A stretch of 64,000 bases of DNA from Dolomedes plantarius (Eukaryota; Arthropoda; Arachnida; Araneae; Dolomedidae), in assembly GCA_907164885.2 (NCBI GenBank), contig OU015493.1, forward strand, positions 55,787,302-55,851,301, written 5' to 3'. This document shows, piece after piece, positions 12,066 through 22,149 of this stretch. Position 1 is the first letter of the stretch, and every line of letters starts with the position of its first letter. The notes beneath the pieces were generated by a model that searched no databases, was not told the DNA's origin, and saw only the letters and a program-made list of their open reading frames with translations. The translations under genes and the position numbers were made by a program.

Positions 12066-12160
12066 TAACAATGGATGATTAATCAGCTGCTAATTAGCGT
12101 TGGGACAAAGGGAGGCAAATAATGGCTTCTAATTAATGTAGTTAATGTCGACTAATTTAT
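12066..12160. promoter_or_regulatory. Candidate cis-regulatory cluster
   Basis: Within 95 bp there are a Sox-type ACAATGG, palindromic GATTAATC, an E-box CAGCTG, palindromic CTAATTAG, a second HMG-like ACAAAGG, CTAATTAAT, GTTAATG and CTAATTTA. Such clustering of homeodomain and Sox cores suggests an enhancer. However, TAAT words are frequent in AT-rich DNA, so this is weak evidence without conservation data. Confidence 0.25.
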
Positions 12161-12451
12161 GTAGAATAAGCCATGTTTCGGGGGACTTTTGGCAAAATGT
12201 GGCCGTAAAAATTAAAAGATATATATTTTTTTTGCCATGTATAACAGCTTTTCATACTCACACATAGCAGTTCCTCAACGGGAATAATAAAGGAAGTGTA
12301 TATCGTATCGTATATTTTGACTATTTTTAGATCCTTATATAATTTAAAGAGAAAAATAATCGATTAATTATTCTGTTAGTTAAGGTTGCTGTTACCCTTT
12401 TCAAAATATAAGTCTTTATTTCTAATTTTATTCTGGGACAAGTTCTGTATA

Positions 12452-13597
12452 CAGTCAAACCTGTTTTTGTGAGGTCTTTTTTTATGCGATTTATCTTTTG
12501 TGCGATTTGTTTTGTGGGATTTGTTTTATGCGGTATATAAATATGTATCGAAAAAAAAATTGAAATTATATATTTGAAATTATTTATTTGAAATTCCAAC
12601 AAAAAGAGCTTCGTGTATATCTGGCTATCGCGACGTTTACAAGCAGCTGATCAAATGACCATCATCGCAAAAACTTATCACCAACTACATGGTAACAAAA
12701 AATAAATCAACTCTAATACGTATTGTTACGAATTTTATGAGTCTATGGTAATCTTGCCAAATATGAGAGTTATCGCCAAATTGGCGATGGATTTGGTGAC
12801 TTATTTTGGTCGCCAAAATTTGGCGACCAAATATCGCCGAATTTGGCGATGTGGCGCCAAATGGTCCCCAACCTTCTAGGCCTTTCTGGAATGTTCCAGT
12901 TATATCTAGCTGGTTGACCGATAGAGGGCGCTTTGGAAGTCTGTAAATATACCTGATATTGGCATTGGAACTCAGTGCGTTCTTTTCTGCTGCGTATTGA
13001 ATGTATTGAAAGTGCGTTAGGCGTGTATTGTATTGAAGACTCTGTTATCCTGACTTGTGTTTTTAGAGTTTTCTGTTGTATAGAAGACAGTTGTTACGTG
13101 TTTTCTGTTAGTATTTGTGTATGCACCTAAAGAATTTACAGAATAATAAATTTCACTTTGTGTGCACTTTCTGAAGAGATTTTATTCAATCCTATCGAAC
13201 CCGGAAAATGGAACAGTATCTTCAAGTAACAAAGGCGATTCCAAACCAATTCATCACAAGAATATGCGCGTTTTGGACTACGACGAGTAGTATCGAATTA
13301 TGTACATTTTGAAAATTTCTCCAACGTTTAAAATGAAAAATGAAAATTTTTTTAAATGTTTCCATGTGTAATTTAATTATTTATTTTGTTCGGAAAGCAC
13401 TTTCTCACTATTTCGTAAAGCTTTGATATAATTTTCTAAGTGAGACTGGTGCGATGGAGAGGAACCGCATAAAAAAAAAATTTCTTTAATGTGTTCGAAA
13501 AAACTATTTGTTATAGCTATTTATGAAGTTTCTAAATATTTTTTGTGCAGTTTTTATTGTGCGGTTCCTATCTACCGCACAAAAACAGATTCGACTG
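12452..13597. mobile_element. pogo/Tigger-like element carrying a solo LTR
   Basis: Left end CAGTCAAACCTGTTTTTGTG after TA. The right end ends CACAAAAACAGATTCGACTG, whose reverse complement is CAGTCGAATCTGTTTTTGTG. The right flank is AA instead of TA (one mutation). Both ends have subterminal TGCGAT/TGCGGT-rich sequence. No transposase remains: the middle is occupied by the LTR at 12724-13215 and AT-rich sequence. Confidence 0.7.
12724..13215 (+). mobile_element. Solo LTR (gypsy-like), 492 bp, TSD GTAT
   Basis: Starts TGTTACGAATTTTATGAGTC and ends GGAAAATGGAACA, so it has TG...CA termini. A direct 4-bp duplication GTAT sits at 12720-12723 and 13216-13219. Inside are a TATA-like GTAAATATACC (about 12943) and AATAAATTT (about 13146), giving the promoter and polyA order of an LTR. 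A cluster of TTTGGCGAC / GTCGCCAAA palindromes occupies 12775-12855. No internal region is next to it, so it is a recombination-derived solo LTR, inserted into the pogo-like element. The gypsy assignment rests on the 4-bp duplication and the TGTTACG start. Confidence 0.8.
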
Positions 13598-13849
13598 AAT
13601 ATTAAAATATCGCATATCAATTTATTTACGCAAATAAATGCTGAATATTTTATGTTAAAATTCTATATTTCTTTATCGAACAGAAAAACTACTTTGACTA
13701 GTAGTTTCAAAAAGGAAAAAGGTTTCGATAATCCCCGTAAAAGTATCACAGCTGTAATTTTAAATAGTTTGAAAAATTTTATAACATTCTCTGGTCGACA
13801 ACAAATGATTTCTATTCAACTTAACCAAAACAATACAATTCTATCTACT

Positions 13850-14375
13850 AATTAGATGATATAATACATATCTAGTTGAATTAAATCAATATCTAATGGA
13901 TACGTAACTAATCATATCAATAGATTCATATTGAATCAGATCTAATCGAGGCATAATAATCACGTAATAATAGATTTATATCTAAATGATTCATATCTAA
14001 TCACAACCAATTATTGTGTGCTTCAGTTGATCTAACAACGTCTAACCAATTCAGCCCTAATCGATCGATGATTCGATACGTATTTTGTCATATACAGTGA
14101 ATACATTTGTAATCACATCGATGCATATTTTATAGCATCAAAATCAGTGCACACAGAAGCGATGCATAATTTATTGTGCCAAAGCAATACATATCGAAAT
14201 CATCTACATTATCTATGCAAATATGATAATATGTACAATCTATAAATACTTTTAATGTTATCAAATCAAAGCACATCTAATCTTATCTTGAGTGATACAC
14301 ATCTAATAATAACCGATACAATAACCGATCCACATCTAAACATATTTAAGCGATACATATCTAATTATTCCTCGA
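13850..14375. repeat. Degenerate ATCTAATC-type tandem tract
   Basis: Many spaced, imperfect copies of CATATCTAATC / ATCTAAT with CGATAC-like linkers. It looks like an old, decayed minisatellite. No frame continues through it. Confidence 0.6.
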
Positions 14376-15420
14376 TTTTTGTTGATTTCTAGCAAAATTT
14401 TCAATGCTGTACTTACAAAAAATAGCACTATCAGTTATTTTTATTTAAAATTTTAAGAATCGATATTACCCATGTATTACCTATGATATTGCCTATGCAA
14501 AACCACAAATTTGATGTTTTGTCACGGCTGTATTGCTGTTTTTTGTTACATGGCAAAATTTAATCGTAAACGTAGAATCGATTAACAATTCAGTACATTA
14601 GAAATGCTAATGCTATATTCGAATTCAACGGTCAAATTTATTTAATACTTCAAGTAAAAGCTCCATAAATGATAATTGGCACATTGTTTTAGCATATTTT
14701 ACTTCCCCTTGCTACCGTTAAAAAAAGGCTAAAAATTTGTGCTGATTACTAGAGGTGTCATTTAATCAATGAATGACTTTACGTAGGCAGTAATGCGATT
14801 ACTGGTTCCCAGAACTATGCAAATATTAAAGATTCAAAAGAAGATACGCGCTACTTTTCACTGGAAACTGCATATGGAAGCCTCTGGAGTGCAGCTTTTC
14901 AGAGAATTTGCGTGATAACTAAGTAGATGTGTCACACGGGCAAAAACAAAAATGCAAATGGTAAAGCTTCGGGCAGAACTGATTTTATTACGTCTGTTGT
15001 TTGTTAATGCTTCTTGTTCCAGTAAGACCTTATGCCATCGATTTATGCTCTATATAGAGACCCTGCGGAGAGACTTTAGAGAGAAGATTAATTATTTTTA
15101 ATTTACGTGCTAGTGAAAGGAAAATAAATATAACACTTGTGCCCTGTCATTGTTACAGGAAACAAACTCGAAACACTCAACTTATGTACATGTGTTTATG
15201 TATGTCTGAATGGGTACAATCATGTATGTATGCTATGTATGTTATGTTCAAATATGTATGTCATGTACAAGTATGTATGTTATGAATGTCTGAATGGATA
15301 CAAGCAAAATAAATACTCGTATGCATTAAGGTTCAAAGATATAAGTATCAACAAACAGATATGTGTATATACATGTAACATTAAAAACATAGGTGAAAAT
15401 GTGCTTTAGCCCACTGCTTG
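14376..15420. other. Gene-free stretch with ATGTATGT simple repeat
   Basis: Bases about 15185-15300 are rich in TATGTATG/TGTATGT, so the 90-codon frame starting at 15137 is a low-complexity artefact. Nothing else recognised. Confidence 0.6.
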
Positions 15421-15668
15421 GCGGTTTTAACGTAGGATTGCGTTCCTCCATAACGGTCATCTGTAAAGCAAAGTTTCAGATGTCCTGCGTCGAGAGTTTT
15501 AAATTTGTATATGCATTGTATGTGTGTATATGCATACGTACACATATATAGATACATATAGACATAACATATACATACATATATACATACAAAAGTGGTA
15601 AGCAACGATAAGTAATCCTACGTTAATAACCTGCGGTAGTTTCGTTAGAAGAGACTACCTGAATTTTT
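15421..15668 (-). repeat. Repeat A, uninterrupted copy
   Basis: One end reads GCGGTTTTAACGTAGGATTG and CCATAACGGTCATCTGTAAA. The other end, in reverse complement, reads ACCGCAGGTTATTAACGTAG and GATTACTT. Both ends therefore carry ACGTAGGATT in inverted orientation around a 100-bp TATG-rich microsatellite. This short version defines the element found split at 6866-8193. Confidence 0.75.
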
Positions 15669-15789
15669 TTAAAAATCGCCAATTTGGCGCCTTTCTGCGG
15701 AGCATCTATGGAATTGCAACTTCCCAGGGTAATTCATCCTCCCCGAGACGCTCCGCAAACGTAAATAACATGGCGACCAAAGGAGAACA

Positions 15790-15990
15790 AATAAGTTGGT
15801 AATCTCTAAATCCATCCGGCCCCCTCCCCCTTTAAACGGGGTATCAGCCATGAAAAACTCTGATAACCGGTCTCGCCACAGCAATCCCGCCGGTCCGATA
15901 GGGCAGGCACAAGTGAACCCGCAGGACAGGCACAAGTCCCGCAGGACAGGCACAAGTGAAGCAACTCCATCAAGTCCAAGTTCAGCTCAC
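15790..15990 (-). repeat. Direct repeat paired with 17640-17765
   Basis: AAATAAGTTGGTAATCTCTA, then a C-rich run, GTATCAGC, GATAACCGGTC and CAATCCCGCC, match in order the sequence at 17642-17765. The two copies flank the retrotransposon ORF1 remnant in the same orientation. They could be LTRs, or two copies of a non-LTR 5' UTR. Bases 15901-15959 also hold a 19-bp tandem repeat (CCGCAGGACAGGCACAAGT). Confidence 0.6.
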
Positions 15991-16335
15991 GTCACCGTCC
16001 GCTCCCGGCCTCCACGAGCCAGATCATCAATAGAGCCAATCCATTTAGACGTCCGTGTCGTAATTCAATTAGTTTCTTTAAGTTCAATTTTCCCCTTTAA
16101 TTTCGCAGCCACCAAGCTGCGAAATACATCGCTCATTATACTTAATTAACTTATAAAGTTTTTACAGAAGTCCTGAACAGATAGTGCAGGCAAGAATAAC
16201 AAATCAAACTAACATAACATAAACTACAACAAAAGTTTTACAACAATAATATTTCTTTTGAACAAACAAAGTCCAAACAAACTAAAGTTGAGTGACTGAA
16301 CCCAAACTTGAAAACATAGTCCAAAACAAGAAGCC

Positions 16336-17501
16336 CTAATTAGCCTTTAATTGGCTAAGTAAACTATAAAATCCATCTTTTCCATCCGAAGTACTCGCAA
16401 CCGTTTCACTATTCCTATAATTGGTTCGCGAGATTAACAATTCTATTTCCCTGTCGTAGCAGAAACAAGTTCTGCTATAGGGAGCATGGTCCGTTCTTAA
16501 GTTCATTGAATTTCTTTCGTTGAATCTTGCACAGTTGCCACATTTCTTTGCCTTTTCGCACACTTCATGAAAGGGCTCGCTACACTCTTTACAAGCCTTT
16601 ATATTCTTACAGTACCGGGTAATATGCCCGTATCTGTAGCATTTATAACATAAGACCGGCTTCAAGTATTCCTTAAAGTTATAACATTGCCAGCCAATTT
16701 TAACCTTTTTCTGCTTGTTCAAATTCATGAAAGCATTTCCATTCAAGCTAATTACCAAATTCGAGCCAACTTTCCCATCAAATTTCGGAACTACTTTCAT
16801 TGACGCTTCCTCCAGCTCATCGTTTTGCTCCCTAAGTTTCAACAACACTTCTTCATCCTAAAGTTTCTCCATGACACCGTAAATGATGATTTGAGGATCT
16901 CTCTTCTGCGGTCTAACCACTTTATAGCTCTCTTCTAACTGTTTATTCGAGCCAAGTTCCTTTATAAGTCTTTCGACTTCACCTTCATGTTCAACTCCAA
17001 TCATCATTCCTCCATTTCTAATTTTCTTACACTTATTTATTCCCACTTTTAATTTACATGGATCAATCATACTCTGAATGGCTCTTTTGGTAGTTTCACC
17101 ATCCTGCTCCTGCTTTGGCTGAACCATCACCAGATAGGAAGTCCCCTCATCACGTCTCCGAGAACTTGACCTCAAGCTCCCTTTTTAAAGCCATAGGTTC
17201 TCTTCACTACTTCCGCGTAGGAAGTCACTTCCTTTTTCCTTTCCATTGCGGAAACCTGTCCGCACAAAAAGTTGATAATCTCGTTTAGTCTCTCAACAAC
17301 CCTTTTAATCTCAGTTGCCCAATCAACAATCGCTTTTTGATCCTTCTTAGTTGCTTTCCCCTCATGCACCGTTCGAACAAGCTTTTGCAACTTCTCCGTT
17401 GCTTCATCACCATAATCTTTACAAGCCTTAAGACAATCATTAGGGCTGCGTTTTAAACCACTACTAGGCTCCCCCTCCTCCGACGTTTGCAGCTGAGACA
17501 T
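16336..17501 (-). pseudogene. Non-LTR retrotransposon ORF1 (gag-like, CCHC), broken
   Basis: Three minus-strand segments read as one protein of about 388 codons. The first (17501-17172) starts MSQLQTSEEGEPSSGLKRSP. A frameshift near 17170 and an in-frame TAG at 16858-16860 separate the rest. The C-terminal part holds a knuckle, CYKCYRYGHITRYC (CX2CX4HX4C), followed by CKECSEPFHEVC and CGNC, as in ORF1 proteins of the R1/Jockey type, which bind element RNA. The stretch before it (IIIYGVMEKL...IGWQCYNFKEYL) also fits that family. No reverse transcriptase is found downstream (lower coordinates), so the element is truncated. An LTR-retroelement gag is the less likely alternative. Confidence 0.8.
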
Positions 17502-17639
17502 CGCTCAGCCCCCAGGGCCAACCACGAGGAGGTCTCGGTGGGAAATTTAGAATATTCGAGCTAATAAGCGCAAAGAGACAAGTAGGCAGCACGACATGCT
17601 CTGGGCAATTGTCGTGGGCACAAAAACTAACAAATTCTA

Positions 17640-17765
17640 ACAAATAAGTTGGTAACTCTAAACTCCACATCAGCCCCCCCCCCCCCCCCCACGCTTTCGC
17701 GTATCAGCAAGAGAAAGATAACAGGTCGCTCCATAACAATCCTGCCAGCACTAAATCCGGAGGAC
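17640..17765 (-). repeat. Direct repeat paired with 15790-15990, with poly-C tract
   Basis: Contains a run of about 18 C at 17673-17691. Homologous in order to the 15.8-kb repeat. It lies about 140 bp upstream of the ORF1 start on the minus strand, as a 5' UTR or LTR would. Confidence 0.6.
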
Positions 17766-17910
17766 GAGCGCAATGACTAATTTGCCACCAAGTCGGAATT
17801 AAACAAAATTAAAAGTTAAACCTCACAAAAAGGGGAGAGCAACGGGAAAAATAAAAGATTGAAGAAAGGCGTCCCCGGTACCACTGCTGTTCCGTCCAAC
17901 TTTTTTTTAA

Positions 17911-17913
<3 letters not shown>

Positions 17914-17947
<34 letters not shown>
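17914..17947. repeat. ATT microsatellite
   Basis: (ATT)n of about 11 units. Confidence 0.95.
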
Positions 17948-17948
<1 letters not shown>

Positions 17949-17949
17949 T

Positions 17950-18930
17950 GTAAAGATCAGTAAATAAAATACAAATACATTCACATTTTCAGAGAATACA
18001 TAGGTGATCCCCGACTATTAGAAATACATGACAATTCGGTTTGAATTGAGTAAAAACAATAACAAAACAAAACCACGGCCCAGAGAGCCTGAAGTAGAGA
18101 AAATGTTCAATTACATAAATTAAAAGTTACAAAGCACGAATTACAAATTGTTACAAGCTACAGTTTACAGATTACACTAAATTATATATTCCAAATTACA
18201 ATAACAAATTTTACAAATAAGTCAACTGCATCGATTGATTCCTAGCGCATGAGTAGTACATATAAGACGACACCCAGGAAATCCACAATTCACTTACAGT
18301 TACAATATTAAGTTCAATAGAAATTTCATATAAATACTAACAATGCATTAATAATCAACACATTAACCATTTATTAATTAAACAATACAGTAAATACAAC
18401 ACAAAGTACTCAAAGAACTACGTAGACCATAAACTAGAATTAAATACATTTTAACCATAATCCTAGACATTAGCCATTAATTGCTAAAACCCATAATGCA
18501 TTGCTGAAACGAAAAGAAAAACAAGCTTTTCAATTCAATTAAAGATTTTTTATTGTTACCACAATAATTATTTAAACATATTGTTTTTGATAAATTAGCG
18601 CACTTTAGCACTTTACAAAAATGGAATTCCTTAATTCACTATTCAGATACGAACCCGGAACCTCACAACCCGAACCACAGAAAGTCAAGACTTTAACCAG
18701 TGAAATTTAGAAAAGCACCCCAATTTTTAATACGTAAATTTTAGCTATGTAATAAAACAATAATTACCCTGACCATATATTTGGTATGCATGAAAATGAA
18801 AAAAAAAAAAACATAATATTTTTTCCTTTCCAAAATACACAGACAAAACAAACAATTTTAGGTACCAGTTGAATTAATATAAGCTAGCAACAAATCCTAG
18901 CTCAGAGATAGGAGCCAGCCGGCAGATAAT
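17950..18930. other. Gene-free AT-rich stretch with a weak tRNA-like segment
   Basis: On the minus strand, 18645-18712 contains CACTGGTTAAAGTCTTGAC (box A-like) and GGGTTCGTATC (box B-like) at tRNA spacing. This suggests a SINE head, but the stems are poor. The remainder is featureless AT-rich DNA. Confidence 0.35.
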
Positions 18931-18934
18931 GTAA

Positions 18935-19030
18935 CTGTTGACATATAAACCAGCACCGTGAATCCAGAGATTCAGAGTACTCGAGTTGAGCTCCAACCCA
19001 AGTCTACCAACCTCAAGCCAGCGGTAAGTA
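18935..19030 (+). promoter_or_regulatory. TATA-like box followed by a splice-donor-like site
   Basis: CATATAAACC at about 18941 is followed about 75 bp later by CCAGCG|GTAAGTAAC, with the donor-like GT at 19023. This would suit a short non-coding first exon of a gene or an LTR promoter. No downstream coding exon was recognised. Confidence 0.2.
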
Positions 19031-19311
19031 ACTTTATTACCATTAAGTTAATTGAATTGTATAAAAACCTCAATTTGTGTTAAAAGATAACGCGTAAATT
19101 AGCTAGTACAAGGGAATTATCCAGTTATTAGCCACATAAGCTTAAAGCCCACACAAATATGGCGGCCTCCATACCAACTAAAAGTAAACAAAAGTAAGCA
19201 ACCCGAGATTGTTAATAAAAACTTAAATAACACTAATAGTTTGTACATGTTTAAATTTATTCTTTCCCTATAACAACAAAGCCGTAGAAGAGACTACCAA
19301 AAAAGTTGGTA

Positions 19312-19636
19312 AAACAAACATACCGCTGGCTGTATGAAATTCGCAGGCGCACATGGAATCTTCACTTCGCTCGAATTTTCTGCTCCGCTGCGCTGCGCAA
19401 CTAACTGTTACATCACTGAAATCCTCAACCGCCGGCTTCGCCATGAATATGCTGGCTGTAGCGATCAGTTAAACAAACCTACAGCTGGCTGTATGAAACT
19501 CGTAGGCGTAAATGGCACCGATAAATCCATAGCCACTGGTTATCTAACGAAATATGTGAAAATCAACCACTACGTTATCAGAAAAATCAAACGCAGAAAC
19601 ACAACCAACACGTTAGAAAAATCTAACGATAGCTAA
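19312..19636 (+). other. Short ORF region with an internal 45-bp duplication
   Basis: The block CTGGCTGTATGAAATTCGCA (from about 19326) recurs as CTGGCTGTATGAAACTCGTA about 155 bp later, within a 100-codon frame (19334-19636). The upstream edge, AGAAGAGACTACC (19288), matches the end of repeat A. I do not recognise the peptide. The duplication and repeat context argue for transposon-derived non-coding DNA. Confidence 0.3.
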
Positions 19637-19744
19637 CAACCGTTTACATTAACAGTTAATTTCAAATAAATCGCTAGCGTCACCTCAATTAGACAATAAA
19701 ATTGCTAGATTACAAAATGGCAATACCTAAAAACTAAACTAAAC

Positions 19745-20016
19745 TCATGGCATAACAGTCCCTGTGGACAAAGGCCGGCGGTGCCCATCTCCGCTTTCTT
19801 GACTGTGGGCTTGGGGTTCCATACAGCATATGTGTCTGTCAGGTGATCAACCTGACGCGGGACCGCCAGAGTTTAGTTCCCAAGCAAGCTTGGTCCTCAT
19901 TTATCTACCCACTCAAGGGATGAAAGGCTGAGTCGACCTTGCCCAGTCGCAGGATTGAACCCTGGACCTGTGGTGTGGCAGCTTGAAGCATTTAACCACT
20001 ATGCAACCAAGCGTCA
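19745..20016 (-). mobile_element. tRNA-derived SINE of a second family, well preserved
   Basis: Read on the minus strand from 20016: TTGCATAGTGGTTAAATGC (box A) and CAGGGTTCAATCCTGCG (box B and T-loop). Then comes a GC-rich central body with short self-complementary pieces (CAAGCTTGCTTGG; TCAGGTTGATCACCTGA). The 3' end is GCCTTTGTCCACAGGGACTG, followed by a short (TTTAG)n tail at 19725-19745. Its order (tRNA head, conserved core, simple-repeat tail) is that of a SINE mobilised by a partner LINE. Confidence 0.8.
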
Positions 20017-20139
20017 AATGGCAATAACGCATGCACGAAAATGCAGTATCATACCACGGCTTCAAAATGCCATATTTGGCGCGTTTATCTCCCATCGAAA
20101 ATAGGTCGCCAAGCAATGGACTAAGGCACATTTCAGCCG

Positions 20140-21198
20140 AAACATAATATCTATATAATAGTGAATAATATTCTAAACATACTTTAAAAGATTATATTTG
20201 GATAATTATTCATAACTTTATGCAGTATATTTGTTCGTTTGTTTCAGAATACTACAAACTTATGGGATGTTTGGGAACATTCAAATGAAACAAGCTGACA
20301 TTTACCAAACTCAAGTAGGATCTAAGTAAACGTATAAAAGTGGCACATTAGAATTTTCAGGTCATTAAATTAACAAGGGATTTAACATTATTTCACACCA
20401 AAATTACACCTATTTCTTGAGATTAAATTGTTTTTAATGATTCAAAAGGAGAAAATAAATGCCGTGTAACACTGAAACGACTGAAAAAATTCCAATTTTC
20501 AACCACTAATGATTATGCCAGTTATTCACAGATCTAAATCACTGCAATACAGCCTACGAAGTCAGAAGAATATTCGTCAGGATATACACAGGTGGGAACC
20601 AAGGTTATCTGAGGAACTTATCTATCATTATTTCACTGGAGTAGTAATCACTATCTTAGCTTCTATATTCACCTTCACTCTTCACAGTTTGAAAATTTAT
20701 GGCCATAAACTCGAGAGGATTACTCATAAAGATCACTATGACGCTATTTACAAATTTATTAATCTTTTTTTTCCTTCAATTCGTTTCGACTGCCTGCCAG
20801 GAGTGAAAATCGAACCTACGGCCTGTAAACTTCATAGCGTCTCAAGCCCTAAACCATTCCGGTGATAAACAATATCATAAAACTCGATTTCTTGCCATCT
20901 TCTTTTGCGGCCAACCAACAAGATGCTTTTTTGGCTCCAAAGACACATGATCTTGGTGTATCACATATTTTAGTCATTTTTTACGTTATTTTAAAGATTT
21001 GATTATTAAAGTGAATACTTTTTCGTTTGGTTTCCTAACGTTCGTTTGGTTTCCTTATTAAAATTATGACCTCTGGATTTCGAGGCCACCATCCTAACCT
21101 CTAGAATCTGGAGTTAATGTAGTCACCCAAGGAAAACTATTAAAAATCCGCTGGAGCCCTTAGGTCTAATACAGTTTATCGGTATAGTTATGGCAAAC
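20140..21198. other. Gene-free stretch with a tRNA-like segment
   Basis: A 118-codon frame (20509-20865) contains a hydrophobic run but no family motif. Its 3' part overlaps a minus-strand tRNA-like stretch (TGGTTTAGGGCTTGAGACG ... GTAGGTTCGATTTTC, about 20800-20866). A related GTTTAGGGCTCGAGG occurs at about 23755-23770. I read this as an old SINE rather than a gene. Confidence 0.35.
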
Positions 21199-21226
21199 GC
21201 TTTTTCTCTCTCTCTCTCTCTCTCTG
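21199..21226. repeat. CT microsatellite
   Basis: (CT)n of about 14 units. Confidence 0.9.
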
Positions 21227-21892
21227 TATCTGTCTTTTAAATATTTATTCTTTTAATTGGGTTGAATATCCTTTGCTGAATATCGTTATAAACAAGCGAG
21301 TTAATAACAATAACTGAAAATGACTCGTGTTCACTTTACATCTCAGAAAAACAACATAAGAGATATAGAAACACAAAATAGGGAAGCCCCCAGTTTACAC
21401 CTAAAATTACTTAGCTACATCATAAGTTTCTCTCTTAACTCAACTGGACAATCATATAAAATCGTTAAGATTACACTCATAATATTTTTGTGCACTAATA
21501 ACGATAACGAATAAGCGTAGGGAAAAAATGCTATTTTGGTCATAAAAACAAAACGTACAAATTATTAGTCAAGATCCGTAATCCCAAACTCGCACTACAG
21601 AAACTTGCAGTTTGTAACATTGAGTGAAAATTATATCTGTGATGATAATTTGCAGATGTGACAGTAAATTGTCATAGAAAGAAAGGACTTCATATCTTAA
21701 TATCTAGTGGCTATACAATATGGCCAGTGCTGGTCATTCTGAAAAAAAGATAAAAAGGTGACAGACACAAGTCTAATCATTTAGAAGTACTTCATAGTTT
21801 ATTTTAAATTAAACTAGATAGGTGAGGCTTAGGGCCGGTGGCTTAGTGCCGTTTTTACATAAAAATACATCGTTGAGGTCAGCATATCAGCC

Positions 21893-21950
21893 ATGAAGAG
21901 TCAGGAGGCCGGGATGGAAACGCCGATCTTCGCCGGACCGCTTTCGCCCT
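21893..21950 (+). other. Possible short first coding exon
   Basis: ATG in a fair context (CAGCCATGA) opens MKSQEAGMETPIFAGPLSP and runs into GCCCT|GTAAGTCGG, a consensus 5' splice site at 21951. The surrounding 250 bp (21880-22130) is clearly richer in GC than its neighbourhood. No downstream exon was identified. A minus-strand frame (22118-21879, 79 codons) covers the same island. Neither is recognised. Confidence 0.2.
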
Positions 21951-22149
21951 GTAAGTCGGAGATAGTTGTGCGGGAAAAAGCATCTTCTTGAACCGGTGGC
22001 CAGACGAGATCTGTTTTTGCAATTCAAACCTCCGCTCCTGTGCTGGCCCCGTCAAGTGACGTGAAGAGGAAAATATCTGGAATTTGGCGACCCAGCGGTC
22101 GCCAGCAGGCTCCGCCAAAGCTATTAGACAAAGGGTTATTTTGTATGTT

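Noticed and set aside
15669..16149. 94- and 117-codon overlapping frames
   Set aside because: The region is homologous to the non-coding block at 17640-17765 and contains tandem repeats, so the frames are likely incidental.
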